NCBI GenBank assembly: GCA_950295325.1 | Contig: OX485803.1 | Coordinates: 61,335,554-61,399,553, forward strand | Direction: 5' to 3' | Source: Polytrichum commune | Lineage: Eukaryota > Streptophyta > Polytrichopsida > Polytrichales > Polytrichaceae | Length of the DNA stretch: 64,000 nt | The notes under the pieces: generated by a model | What the model was told of the DNA's origin: nothing | Databases searched by the model: none | Seen by the model: only the letters and a program-made list of their open reading frames with translations | Translations under genes and position numbers: made by a program | Part shown: in pieces, positions 22,495-33,474 of the stretch | Layout of the letters: every line of letters begins with the position of its first letter | How positions within the stretch are numbered: the stretch's first letter is position 1

Positions 22495-25400
22495 TGTGAG
22501 CCCAATTCTGTGCCCACATTTCAACTTAACCTAAAATCATATTCAAGCACTAGAATTAGCATTTAGTTGAGTTAGTTTAGAGGCTAGATGGGATGGAAGT
22601 GCCTTAAGTTTGGTTTTAGTGGAATAAAAGTTAATGAGATCAATAGTAATTAAAAGTGAAAAATCAAATAAAGAGTAAAGCATCTTTGAATTGAGTTTGA
22701 TTGAGGATAGGTTAGAAATGGCTTATGCCAACGTTAATTAGTTGCTTAGGGTGAGGGTGGTGTTCGTTTAAGGGGGTGGGGCTCCTCCTGATTGTGGATA
22801 AAAATGTTGGATTGCCGGTAAAGAAAGGAACATGGGGTCCGAGGAAGCTTGGGGAGAGCTCTCCCATTCGGGGGATTGTTGGGATGAGGAGCAGAGAAGA
22901 GGACTCAACGGAAGAGAGGCGGAAGCCCTGTCCGTATTGAAAGTTTCTATTGTGGGAGCGAACAGGAGCAGAAGAGCGTCGGCTAGGGACATACTAATGG
23001 TGTTGAGGACATGCGGATGATGCTGGGGAGGAAGCTCCAGCAACTACGGGGGTGGGTGAATGGTTGGGAAGACCAGGCACGGGGGAGCTGTGTGAGCCCA
23101 ATTTTGTGTTCACATTTTTATTTAACCCAAAATCACATGAGGAACTTAGAATTAACATTGGGTTACGTTAGCTTAAAAGGTAGAAGGGATTTAAGTAGCA
23201 TCAAATTAGTTATCGTAGTGATTGGAGTTAGGTGTTTAGTTTAAAAAAAGGAAAAAACCAAAAAGCATTTAAGTTCTGTTAATTAGATGGAGGGTGATGT
23301 TAGGTAGGGTGTGGCTTGAGCTTAAATCAAGCGGTTACTTTAGGTGCGTGGGTGTTTGTTTTAAACTTAGAGTAGGTTCATAAAAGGAGTGAGGTCCTTA
23401 CCCACGGTTGGGTAAGGCACTGGATTCCCGGATTTAGGAAGAGGGGGTCCCCTGTTTCGGCTCGGGACGAGCTTCACTCTCTCTCTCTCGATGGTGAAGA
23501 GCAGTGGCGGTAAGGAGGCAGAAGCTTTGCGGAGAGGCATAGGGAAGCTGCAAGCACGCAGGGTCTTTGCGGGAATTCGATGACAGAGGCCCCTAGAGTT
23601 GAATGGAGAAAGGCGGCAGCTGAGGCAAGAGGTGCCCAGGCCCCCGAACTCGCACAGGGAATTAAAAGAACGGCAATCAGCCGTAGATGTCATCAGGGGG
23701 ACAAGTAACCAGAGAGGCGTGAGGCGACGGTGCTGTAGGGGGGGGAGAAGGATTCGACCGCTGGCCCTTCGTGGAACACTTTGATTGAATTCACAGCACT
23801 AAGGGGAGACTCTTCACCAACAGCAGTGAGCGGCTTGAGGTAGTTCGGTAAGATCCCCTTTCTGTTCGAACCACTTGAGCTCAATCAACCCCCATGCTTG
23901 CTTACCTCGACACTCAGTGTGCTATCGACATTGATAGCACACAAAACGCGACACCGAGGCTCTTGCTGCTCCTGACCTCCCAACCCACAACTGGCCTGCC
24001 ACATTCGGAGGGGAGAAAAATCTCTCAAGAGGAGAATGCGGGCTACTTCGAATTTCCTGAATCAGGGAGCTCCTCACCTCTCAGCCATCTCATGCCACCG
24101 ATTCATGTTTTGATTGGAAGCCTCGCCTATTGAACAGCTCCCAGGAATGTTGCATTAGCTCAAGGCGCTCTAAGGGATGCCACTGGAGGCGCTTAAAGGG
24201 GTGTAAGGTGATCACCCCCGCCTCGGCAAGCTAGATAGTTGAGTGACTTCGGGAGGAGTCGACAACCAGGAGGCTAGGACGGTTTTGTTCCGAAACCGGA
24301 AGATCTAACAAGGTTGGATCCTGGACGAAGGAGGAGGCTAATGGGTACCAAATCGGAAGGAGGGAGACAGGCAACCTCACAACTGTGTAAGTTGTGTGGG
24401 ATGGCCAAGGCTGGACCCAGCTTAACCTGTCTGGGTGGTTGGGAAGGCCTATGAACCAAACGGTGACTAAATAGGTCCAGGGGAGTTGAGAACATGGTAG
24501 GATTTAGTTTTGAGAGGTGTGACAGTAGATGGTAGGAGAGTTTATTTTGAAGGTGTGAAGATTGGTGGAACCTACCATTTAGCTAGGTGTTGGTTTCAAA
24601 CCACACTTGGGATAGTTTATTATGGTAGGGTTTAGGGTTTAAGTGTGGTGTGGTGAGAACTTAATGAGTGAGTGAGTGACAATGAACACAAGAGAATGGA
24701 GTATTTTTAAATACTTGAGGCCTTGTGTCTTTTAAATAAAGTTGTGTGCTTGAGATTTACATCGGGGGAGGGCATTAGGTGCCACTTGTGAGTGTTTGAG
24801 AATGAACAATGCAATATGTGCAAGCTGTAAGCCTTCACCCGGACTACGACGCATAAGGGTGTAGGTTTAGGGCTCACAAGTTGGCAGTCTGCTCATGCGT
24901 TGGGAGCTTGACCCTGCTGCAGCAACAGCAGCAAATGGAACCGGATAAAATTAGAGAGTGGGTTAATTAGCGCATGGGGAGCTGCGAAGAGGTTGCCGAG
25001 GTGAAGGCTAGATCAGTGCCGGTTGCCTGAAGGAGCATCCGCGGACACAGAGAGCACAAGGACCTAGGCATGACCCTGATCTGGAAAGATGAGTTCGGCC
25101 CTATAATCTGATTTCCTCTGTGCATTTTTATATGGGGTGGTGCATTGGAATTCTTCTGGGAGCCTAGGGGCGACTGGCTTCTCTCTGGTCGTAGGCTCTG
25201 CTCGGTGCGGATACCTCTTACCTTGAACTCAACCATCAGCGAGTCAGGGGGCGTTGCAACACTGGAATGACTGCAGCTGATGGATCGCGTTGGGGCAACC
25301 GAGTACTTGAGAAGGAAGATGGATGTCCAGAGTAATGAGGAGTGATGATTCGCACTCGGGAAAGGGTGCTACGCAAAGAGCCGATGTTGTGGTTTTGATT

Positions 25401-26038
25401 CTTGAGTGTGTGGGACGGTTGTTTCGGAGTAAGGAGAGACGATGGAGGCAATGCCGAGGGAAGAGGGCATATGATCTCTCAGTCCCACAGTTGGGGGGTG
25501 TTTGCACCGGCTGGGAAATGAATACCAGAATGGCCATTGCCTCAACAACTGGAGGAGAGGCTCGGACCTACGGCTGCACTAGTTCGGGAGAGCTCTGAAT
25601 CGGGCTTGAAGGAGAGGTTGAGATGGACGGCGCAAGGGAGTAAGGTGGTGACCAGATTGCACCCTCAATCGAAATGGTAGTCAACGAGGGGAACCAGGGG
25701 ATTGACAGACCAACAACTTGGAAAATATGCCACTGGCACTAGGGTAGTGGTGAGGTGAAGTGGGATTGGGGAGGAGCAGTGTAGGTAGACATAGAAGTTG
25801 GACAGTGAACAATTAGGTTAGGGCCTCATTAGGTGTGTGGGATTCAAAGGATTTTTATGGTTGATGACAACATTTGTGAATGTTTGAAGAGTGTTAATAA
25901 AAAGGGATGTTTACCCACCATCTCTCTCACATTGAATGCATGGAGGTTGCACCTATGCATGGGAAATTAGTTATGTGTAGAGGGGATCCCTCGCCCAGAC
26001 CACGACGCACTTAAGGGTTGGGGTGATCTTGGCTCAAA
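22495..26038. mobile_element. Solo LTR A (outer), 1.75 kb net
   Basis: It begins TGTGAGCCCAATT and ends TTGGCTCAAA, flanked by GTCGA at 22,490-22,494 and 26,039-26,043, a perfect 5-bp target duplication inside copia gag. The interior is G-rich and non-coding, with no gag or pol. After removing the nested copy (23,091-24,883) it is about 1,751 bp. TG-start, near-CA end, 5-bp duplication and lack of coding sequence fit a solo LTR produced by LTR-LTR recombination. The orientation is not certain. Confidence 0.75.
23091..24878. mobile_element. Solo LTR B (nested in A), 1.79 kb
   Basis: It starts TGTGAGCCCAATTTTG and ends GGGCTCACA, giving perfect inverted termini TGTGAGCCC/GGGCTCACA. Flanks are AGCTG and AGTTG, a 5-bp duplication with one transition. 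Its start resembles that of A (CCCAAT--TGTG--CACATTT) and its end resembles that of A (CTACGACGCATAAGGG against CCACGACGCACTTAAGGG). It is a second, later copy of the same family inserted in the first. Confidence 0.75.
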
Positions 26039-26043
26039 GTCGA

Positions 26044-26442
26044 CAAGAGATTTTACCTTGTTGATGTGGTTTAACATGTCATCATCTTCATTTATCTCAA
26101 TGGAAAAGAACTTGCACCCTATGAACAAGATATTGGACAACTTTTGGTCACATATATATTGTATAATGTCTTTCACGCTGGTCATTTGCATCCTTTGATG
26201 TGTGCCAACTCCTTGTCCACCAAGCTTGTGGCAATGATGGCAAAGGCCTTTTTGTATCATCGCCCGTACGCCTTCTTGACTTTGTCACTTGCTGTAGATG
26301 GTGTTGGCGCCTCCAAACCCTCTACAATCTCCCAAAAGCCTTTGGTAGCCAATACCATCTTCAATTTAAACTTATAAAGGTTGAAGCTCTCATCACTGAA
26401 ATTGTCAACCATTATAAGTTCCTCGCCTTCACTAGGAACCAT
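26044..26442 (-). pseudogene. Copia gag, N-terminal region
   Basis: The minus strand encodes FNLYKFKLKMVLATKGFWEI then VEGLEAP, the standard N-terminal copia gag motif, and downstream NEDDDMLNHINKVKSLVD, which joins the segment at 22,489. A frame change occurs near 26,257. The 5' boundary is the ATG at 26,442. Confidence 0.85.
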
Positions 26443-27710
26443 TTAAAGACTCGAATGTAAACTCCCACTCACTAAATGTAACACGAGGGTTAAAGAACTC
26501 TCGAGGGACTTGAAATTCGCCTAACCTATATGGAATAGACTTAAACTACTCATTTAAGGTTGTTCCACAGTCGAGTTTGCACCTTATAACGCCAAATTGG
26601 AGTAAAACCACTGGAAATCTTCGAGAATTTAATCTAACCTCATTGGCACTCAAATGATTTCAAAATAGTCAAACAATGTAGGGATTATTCAAGTCAGCAC
26701 GATATCACTCCCAAAATGTAATATCATTCAATAACCTTCAAGAGAGCTAATCTAAGCCTCTTAGCACTCAAATGTCCTCAAACTAGCCAAAGAATGTAGG
26801 GATCACTCAAGTCAATATTTTATCACTCCCAGAAGATGCGGTATCACTCAATAATCTTTAAAAAAGATAATCTAAGCCTCTTAGTACTTGAATGTCCTCA
26901 AACTAACCAAAGAATGGGGGGATCATTCAAGTCAATACCTTAATACATCCAAAATATACAATATTACTCAATAACCTTCATGAGAGTTGATCTAAGTTTT
27001 TTGGCATTAAAATGTCCTCCAAACTAACCAAGGAATGTGTTAATCATTCATGTCAGTATTTTATCGAACCAAAAAGATGCAATATCATCCCAAACACCTC
27101 AAGAGAACTAGTCTAAGCTTCTTGATATTCAAATGTCCTCAAACTAACCAAAGAGTACGGGGATCATTCAAGTCAACACTTGAACACTCGATTTGATGTT
27201 AAATCGTTCCAAACACCTCAAGAATGTTGATTTCAGTCTCTTGGCACTCAAATGTCCTCAAATATTCAAATTACAAATCAATCTATACTCTTGCATTCAA
27301 AATGGAATGCACTTATACCAAATGGGTCCTCCAATGTGGTAATATTCTTCCAAGGTACTCCACGCTAGTCCAAACTTCCAAGAATCCTCCAAGACACTCT
27401 AAAAATGCCCCAAAGCTTCAAGACACCACCAAAAATTTCCAACACCTTTAAATCGCCTCCAATCGGATCCGGCCGTCTCCTAGCTTGTCCTAAGTCGAGC
27501 TCCTTCTTCCAAAGCGATGTGGATCCATACCCTATTGGAAGATGAAAGAAGAAGGTAAAGAGACTAGCGTAGGACGGTGATAGACAACACAAGTGTTAAC
27601 ATACAATTAAGAGAGTGATTAGCTCCTCCCTTTATGCCTTTACTTATATGTGTAGGTTACGACCAACGTTGATAATCCATATGAGACAATGTCACCAATG
27701 TGACTGAACA
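26443..27710 (-). mobile_element. Copia 5' LTR and leader
   Basis: The outer edge at 27,710 reads TGTTCAG on the minus strand and matches the 3' LTR for about 150 bp. The inner part, up to the gag start, contains the 120-bp tandem repeats. I did not find a clear initiator-Met primer-binding site, so the LTR/leader boundary is undefined. A weak TATA-like CATATAAG lies near 27,645 (minus). Confidence 0.6.
26620..27280. repeat. About 120-bp tandem repeat, six units
   Basis: The phrase CAAATGTCCTCAAACT recurs near 26,650, 26,769, 26,889, 27,008, 27,130 and 27,248, a period of 118-121 bp. Other shared unit parts are GGGATCATTCAAGTCA and AATCTAAGCCTCTT. Units are diverged by point changes. It is located in the copia LTR/leader. 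Confidence 0.85.
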
Positions 27711-27881
27711 CTATCCTCTAATACAAATTGTATTGGGAGTGTGTCAAATTCAGAGTCGGAAAGGACCATAAAAGTGTGTAGTATTAGGCTACCCACACTG
27801 ATACGCATTAGCTTGGGAAAACCTGAACATAGGAAATTCTCAATCTTTTCAACTCACATGCATATTTGAAGGAATTGAAGT

Positions 27882-28219
27882 TACCAATTGCAAACTGTAG
27901 TATAGTATCACCAACACTAAATGTTAACCTATCATTATTTGTCATTCCTTGTAAATTTTTTGGGGGATTACAGATTTACAATATTGCAATTACTATCACC
28001 TACCAAGCAAATTTTCCATCCAAATATCAATCATCCATCACACTATTTCATCATAAGTTGCTGACAAGAGAAGGTAGGATTATGGCCAATGGATGAACTC
28101 ATCCATCATCCATCATCCATGACAATATTTGTTCACTTATTCTATAAGTAGTGTCATCTGAAAAGTTATTGTAGTGACATAAAATACCATTTGACACTAA
28201 ACACCATACTTAGTGTAGT
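27882..28219 (+). mobile_element. MITE family 2, copy a
   Basis: About 340 bp shared with 31,823-32,195 and 39,221-39,600. Shared blocks are CACCAACACTAAATGTTAAC, GTCATTCCTTGTAA, TTGACAAGAGAAGGTAGG (in two of them) and AGTGACATA-AATACCAT. The right end is CTTAGTGTAGT. This copy seems to lack the outer left end. The terminus resembles the CACTA MITE at 3,506. Confidence 0.7.
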
Positions 28220-28727
28220 TATTCAAGGGGATGAGTGCAAGGTTGCTCTTATGTACAGCTCTCCCTGTCATTGCAAATCAATCCTTAATTCATGTCAATG
28301 TTAAAACATTGACATTTTCTCCTCTCAATTTTCTTCAAAGGTGCAACTTTACCCATCCTCCGGGGGGCACTGGTGGTATTTTTGAAATGGCTTGAGATAA
28401 AATATAGGGTATCTAGTATTCATTCGAGGTAAAATTTTGAAGAATTCTATATAAAATATAAGGGGCCGAATTAGTGTTGGAAACCAATTATTTTATTAAA
28501 AAATACCATGCAATATAACATGTGTAAGGGATCACATTTTGCTTCATCAAAGAAGATGGAGGGCTCAATTTTATTCCATGAAGGTTTCTCTTCATTAAGG
28601 ATACTTTGAACTCCATTATGTTTAAATGTTAACATGAAGGTGTATATTTAAGACAATATTTGATATTTGAAATTCTTTTGCAAATGTTGTACGAACTCTT
28701 GCTATCCTGCAAATGTTGGACAGTTGT
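28220..28727. other. Unassigned AT-rich spacer
   Basis: No coding potential, RNA gene or clear repeat seen between the MITE and the TIR element. Confidence 0.4.
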
Positions 28728-30228
28728 GCACGGGGAAGTCACTCAGTAGGATTTTTGTGTACCACGTGCGGCGGAGGGGTATTTGTTTAGGGGCTATTTA
28801 CCTCCAAGGCACGAATTAAAAGCTCCCTATAATTACATAATATTCTAAAATGGCCTATTTTTTGTACCCTACCATTACTTATAATGCCCATGTTATTGAA
28901 ATTTTTTGTAGTCTATATTCTTTTTAATTAAAAAATTGAATTTAAGAATGTATGCAATGCAAAAGTGATGGGAAAAGCATGGCAACAAAAAAAATATAAA
29001 CATTACGTACCATTGCAAAAACCAAGTACAACAACTTAAAGTGAAAATACAAAAAGAAGACTTAGGATGGAACACAACATGATTGAGTGTGTGTTTACAA
29101 ACACAACAAGATTGTGTGTGTGTTGACAAACACAACACCCGCTCCATAAAAATCCTTTATTCAAAATCACTTTACATGCTAGTGAAGACCAAGACCATAT
29201 AGTGTGAAACACTTTAAGCTTGGTCATGAATCTTATATAGTTCGTTCTGTCACAAACTTGGACAGTTGCTCTGAATTATTCCTATCAAGAGTGTACACGT
29301 CATTTGTAGAATTGTAGCTCATGGTTACCGTAGATATAATGCAATCTACATCAATCCATTTGCTATCCGTGTAATCATACTTAAATTTGTTACGGCTTGG
29401 ATATTTTCTATAATATTGCAACATTACTTCGATGTGGGGATTATTAGGATTTCTCCTCCTTGATTCCTCCATTCGAGCAAGGAGGTCAACCGCTTGCCTA
29501 AGTACTCCAAATTGTTTCCCAATGCGCCGCCGCATAGCTTGCACCCTACCCACCCACCATGAACTGGAATCTACTCCGTTCAATATGTTAGTAGCATTTT
29601 CAGCTTTAACATCAGTTATTGAACGTCCCCTTTTTCGTCTGGCAACGGATTTTACAGTTGGCAATAGCATTGTTGTGCTCCGTTGGACAAAATGCACCCC
29701 ACAATCAGATCCTGTAGATAACAAACTTGATCCACATAAAGATCTTGCTTGGAGACAATTATCATGGTTGTTGAAATGAATACTATGTTTAATTCTTGCT
29801 AATCTATCTTTGGATAGAAAAACATTATCATTGAGTTGCAAGACAAACGTTGACTTGTAAATGGAATGCCCATCAACTTCTACGGTTGGCAAAAATTTTC
29901 CGGTTCTCTATACTGAGGCTTCCAATTTCATCCATTTCTGGGTGAATGATGAGTAATTTTTCATCCATCCCTCGTGAGGCATGTGTACGAAATTGATTCT
30001 ACTAAACATACATCCTAAGATCCTTATTTTCAGCCCCTATATTATTTTTACTAAAAGGGAATGGCCCATATTTTATACCTACCTATTTTACTTGTAATGG
30101 GCTTATGTACTTTTAATGGACCCTTCATTATTTGGAATTCTTTTATAATTTTTATGTCAAATGATTTTAATCCTCCCTATATTATGCCGCACGTCGTTTT
30201 TAAAATGCACTAAGTGACCTCCCCGTGC
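28728..30228 (-). mobile_element. 1.5-kb TIR element with one ORF, family unknown
   Basis: The left end is GCACGGGGAAGTCACTCAGT and, further in, ACGTGCGGC. Read inward, the right end is GCACGGGGAGGTCACTTAGT with ACGTGCGGC at nearly the same distance. AGTTGT flanks both sides (28,722-28,727 and 30,229-30,234), a 6-bp target duplication. The inverted repeats extend at least 45 bp with a few differences. Inside is a single minus-strand ORF that I do not recognise. Terminus, duplication length and protein do not fit hAT, CACTA, PIF or mariner as I know them. Confidence 0.7.
29233..30009 (-). pseudogene. Unrecognised protein of the 1.5-kb TIR element
   Basis: From the ATG at 30,009 the frame runs 258 codons with a single in-frame TAG at 29,908-29,910. 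After it the frame is open for 224 codons to the stop. The N-terminus reads MFSRINFVHMPHEGWMK. The C-terminal half contains SWWVGRVQAMRRRIG, then LLARMEESRRRNPNNP, then NKFKYDYTDSKWIDVDCI. The basic middle (ARRKRGR) could be a nuclear-localisation signal. It shows protein-like composition, so it is unlikely to be chance. It has no visible DDE or DDD transposase motif. The TAG could be a CAG mutation. It may be a transposon protein or a captured host gene fragment. Confidence 0.5.
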
Positions 30229-30234
30229 AGTTGT

Positions 30235-30754
30235 GTTTTTTAACACACTAAATTTTAAGGTTGCACTCTACTTGCATTCTCCAATACAATCTTGTTGGTG
30301 TAATTAATTTCTATTGTGTTTTCTTCTTGCCATACCACAACAATGCAATCCCATTGTTAAAATGTTGATTCACAATGCACCTCCCCCCCCCCCAGGCTAA
30401 AAAGTAAAGGCTATCAAAAATTTGTAAGAAAAATAAGGTATTTAATATTGAATGCATTCTAGATATCTAATGATCAATATGGTATTAAGATTTAAGCTCA
30501 CTAGATTTTTTTCTACTTTAAGGACTCCTAATATTCTAATTCTTAAAGATAATACCCCCCTTGAAAATAAGTGGTTGTGTAAGTGTCTCCAAAAAGTTAC
30601 TATGAGTCCCCCCCCCCCCGGGGACCCGTGGTTACTAGGATGGATCCACAAAACTTACCTTGACAACAATCCATGTGCATAAATCTATCTCAAGTTTCAT
30701 TCCTCTAAAGTGCCACTCATTAATCTTGCAATGTCAACGCTTGCAAGTCATTAA
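30235..30754. other. Spacer with poly-C tracts
   Basis: No gene seen. It contains two C runs of ten or more (near 30,381 and 30,609). Confidence 0.4.
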
Positions 30755-31253
30755 GGGCCACTTCACACACAAGCCAAGAGCCGTGACAACGAAATTGTGA
30801 GAGCCCAGAAGAAAGTGTCCAAAGGTTGTCCCAAGACACCTCCAAAATCATGTAGTGTGGTCATGGATCCTCAAGTGTAGTGTGAAGTAATATGTGACTG
30901 GGCCCATAATCAAATGCTATTTCAATGAATTTCTCTTCATGTGGATCCTTACACATGATCAAATAGAACAAAGCAACAGTTGTAAGCGTTCGGAGTACCA
31001 TGGTCTCTTGGTTTTGTGTTAGGTCTACCTCCAAGAAATGGTTTTTAAAAACAATCCAAGTGACCATGAAACATGATCCATTTGATGACATGTAAGAATC
31101 CATGTAGACTTTACATCCATCTTGCATTCACATACTCCATTGGTCCCTCAAGCATAGTGTGAAGCGAACTTGGACCGGCTCTACCTTTTCCACCAATGAG
31201 AGTGCTTGAAGTGTAATGGTCACGGGCTCTCGGTCTCGTGTGTGAAGTGGCCC
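30755..31253 (+). mobile_element. PIF/Harbinger-like MITE, copy 2
   Basis: GGGCCACTTCACACA on the left and its reverse complement on the right, flanked by TAA on both sides (30,752-30,754 and 31,254-31,256). This perfect TWA duplication is the PIF/Harbinger hallmark. It is about 499 bp, non-coding, and closely similar to copies 1, 3 and 5. Confidence 0.85.
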
Positions 31254-31367
31254 TAAGGTGTCCATTTGTTGTTCTCTCAAATACCAGAGCTACTAGGCTA
31301 CGTCGACTCAAAGTTACCAATTGGGTTGCATTGCAGGGGTGCAGAGAATATAAATCTACATGGCATT

Positions 31368-31607
31368 CTAGAAGAATGTAGCTTTTATGTCTGACCAAGT
31401 CTTGAAATTAAAGAATATGAAATCCCTATATCCAAGTTCAGCTTGTTTTTCTCGGACTATTAAATCAGTGGGCATGGCTGTGGCCTTATCCAGTGAAGAA
31501 TCAATCCTAAACCAAACAGGTATCATGAAGCCCTTCGTGATTCTGATATTGAGGCTTTCACTTTTGAACATCCCAGCGTCCCCACAACCTCCTAGTTTCT
31601 GATGCAC
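31368..31607 (-). pseudogene. Possible exon remnant, unrecognised
   Basis: The minus strand has 79 codons with protein-like sequence: GFMIPVWFRIDSSLD, KATAMPTDLIVREKQAELGY and RDFIFFNFKTWSDIKA. No ATG context, splice neighbours or partner exons could be found, and I do not recognise the family. It may be a fragment of a degraded or captured gene. Confidence 0.25.
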
Positions 31608-31822
31608 TAAAAGAAGCCCTTTAAATAAAATAAAATTTAATTTAATTTAAAAAACATGAGTGTTTTCTGCATCAACATGAATGGGTCGTTGTTATACCAT
31701 ACTCTAATCATGTTTTACCAAGCTTCAGGGTAATGCCTTCCTTTCATAAAGTGGTCCCCATGAACCCTACACATTAGAGAGGTTGAGAGCTTCAAGAAAG
31801 GAGACTCTTATGCATGCATGAT

Positions 31823-32195
31823 ATTTAATGTCACCAATTCTAATTGTCTTGCTCAATACTAATTGTAAACTGTGGTATAGTGTCACCAACACTAAATGTT
31901 AACACTATTTGTCATTCCTTGTAATTTTTGTTTTTTTTTTGGGGGGGGGGGGTATAGATTTACAAGGTTGCAGTTACTATCACTCACCAAGTGATTTTTC
32001 ATCCAAATTTCAATTATCCATGACAATATTTTCATCACAAGTTGTTGACAAGAGAAGGTAGGGTTTTGGCCAATTGGTGAACTCATCCATCATCCATGAC
32101 AGTATTTGTAAACTTATTCATAAGAAGTGTCATCCAAAAAGTTATTGTAGTGACATAGAATACCATATGACACTAAATATCATTTTTAGTGTAGT
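31823..32195 (+). mobile_element. MITE family 2, copy b
   Basis: Shares the blocks listed for 27,882-28,219 and extends further on the left (ATATTTAATGTCACC). The right end is TTTTTAGTGTAGT; ATATTTAGTGTC read inward nearly matches the outer left part of copy c. It holds a G12-like run near 31,940. Confidence 0.7.
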
Positions 32196-32924
32196 TCACT
32201 CAAGCCCACTCTAACTTACACTTGGGTTTGAAACTTGAGAGCTTGAACTTAAACTAGACTTCCAGCACTTAGATAGCAATACAACAAGCTCTTGGCCATT
32301 TTTAACAAGCGTTCAGTTAAATCTCTTAACTTATCTTATGAAGTTGTTCAACCTCAAGTTCTTGGAGTGTTGGCATTAGAAGATCAAAATCTCAACATTA
32401 GGACCTCAAGCTGGAAGACTGGATTTCTAAGAAGGGAATGTCAAGAATTTGAACACTTGTTTTGTGGGCCCCAAGCTAATGGATTGTCAGAACTTCTCCT
32501 TTGTTTCGTACCCTTGCCCACTTCATATCTCAATTTGAGAAATGGTCACTTTATGCTCGGCCAAACTATTGAGGACCTGAGGATTGGCGAAGCTCTAAAT
32601 AGTTTGAGCTTTCGATGAAAGCTCGTGAAAATAGAAATATCCCCAAAAGCTGCAAATTCAAGCATGGAAGCTCAGCTGTAGTCACATCTGGCTCTGCACC
32701 TGCCTACAAATCTGTAAGAAGCCCAGCATTGGGAGATGGAGAGGCTTCCTTTTCAAAATGGGCAGCAATGTCCTACAATTGGAACCATACAAATAGGGAC
32801 GTCCAAATTCCAAAATATAAATCTCTCCTTCGCAGTCGGTTTGGGCAAGATGGACAATCAAAGCACATATACACATTTAAGAGAAGTTCCCTTGTGTGGC
32901 CTTGACAGTGTATAACATGATTGT
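32196..32924 (+). other. Possible decayed transcribed sequence
   Basis: Two plus-strand frames are open, at 32,292-32,618 (108 codons) and 32,615-32,905 (96 codons, overlapping by ATGA). Composition is gene-like, but I recognise no domain, and neither has a partner exon in the window. It lies just downstream of the metacaspase 3' flank, on the opposite strand. Confidence 0.25.
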
Positions 32925-33474
32925 CGACCCCGTCCATGTATTGAATAATGAGGAAAGGTCTGTTTCAAAAAGATACTTGCCTGCTCTGGGACAGTGCAAG
33001 TAATCTGCAACACTACATGCAAAATGTGAACAATTCATATGCTTGATTATGTCTGGTGAGCTCACAGCATAAGCTTGGTATCAACACAGTTATTCTTGAA
33101 AAAGATATTCATTTGGATACGAGCCGATATACTAAACCCTGTGTTTTAAACTCAGAAACACAGTAGACAAGAACCTCCAGAGTTTACAATCTACGGGTTA
33201 GTTGTACACATGTATTAAACAATGAGGAAAGGTCTCTTTCACAAAATTACATACTCAGGGACAGTGCAAGTAATCTGCAACACCAGATGCACAATATGAA
33301 CCACTCAGACAGTAACATTGTCTGGCGAACTCGCATCAGACCCTTGGTGACAACACAAGTTTAGTCTTCAGAAAGATGGACTTCATTTGGGTATGAGCCA
33401 ATATACTAGACCCTGTGTTTAAGCTCGGAAACAGAGTAGACAAGAACCTCCAGAATTTACAATCATTCTACAGT
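32925..33474 (-). repeat. Tandem duplication in the metacaspase 3' flank
   Basis: Two diverged copies, period about 274 bp. AGGAAAGGTC is at 32,951 and 33,225; GGGACAGTGCAAGTAATCTG, GAGCC-ATATACTA and AGACAAGAACCTCCAGA recur in both. The second copy ends next to the stop codon at 33,475, so it would be the 3' UTR of the gene. Confidence 0.8.

Larger units (their letters stand above)
1427..27710 (-). mobile_element. Ty1/copia retrotransposon split by five primary insertions
   Basis: Read on the minus strand, the order is 5' LTR (about 26.5-27.7 kb), gag, protease, integrase, reverse transcriptase, RNase H and a 3' LTR fragment (1.43-1.58 kb), which is canonical copia order. The coding pieces lie at 26,442-26,044, 22,489-21,438, 19,235-18,231, 17,820-16,806, 4,658-4,613 and 2,058-1,590. 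Five primary insertions separate them. Subtracting these leaves roughly 5-6 kb, a normal copia length. The two LTR pieces share about 150 bp of clear similarity (1,427-1,575 and 27,560-27,710). All pieces carry stops and frameshifts, so the element is old and dead. The junction duplications prove that the pieces were once contiguous. Confidence 0.9.

Noticed and set aside
27711-27740. Resemblance of the sequence beyond the copia 5' LTR to the polypurine tract (tandem copia elements sharing an LTR)
   Set aside because: Only about 14 matching positions and no RNase H remnants further right.
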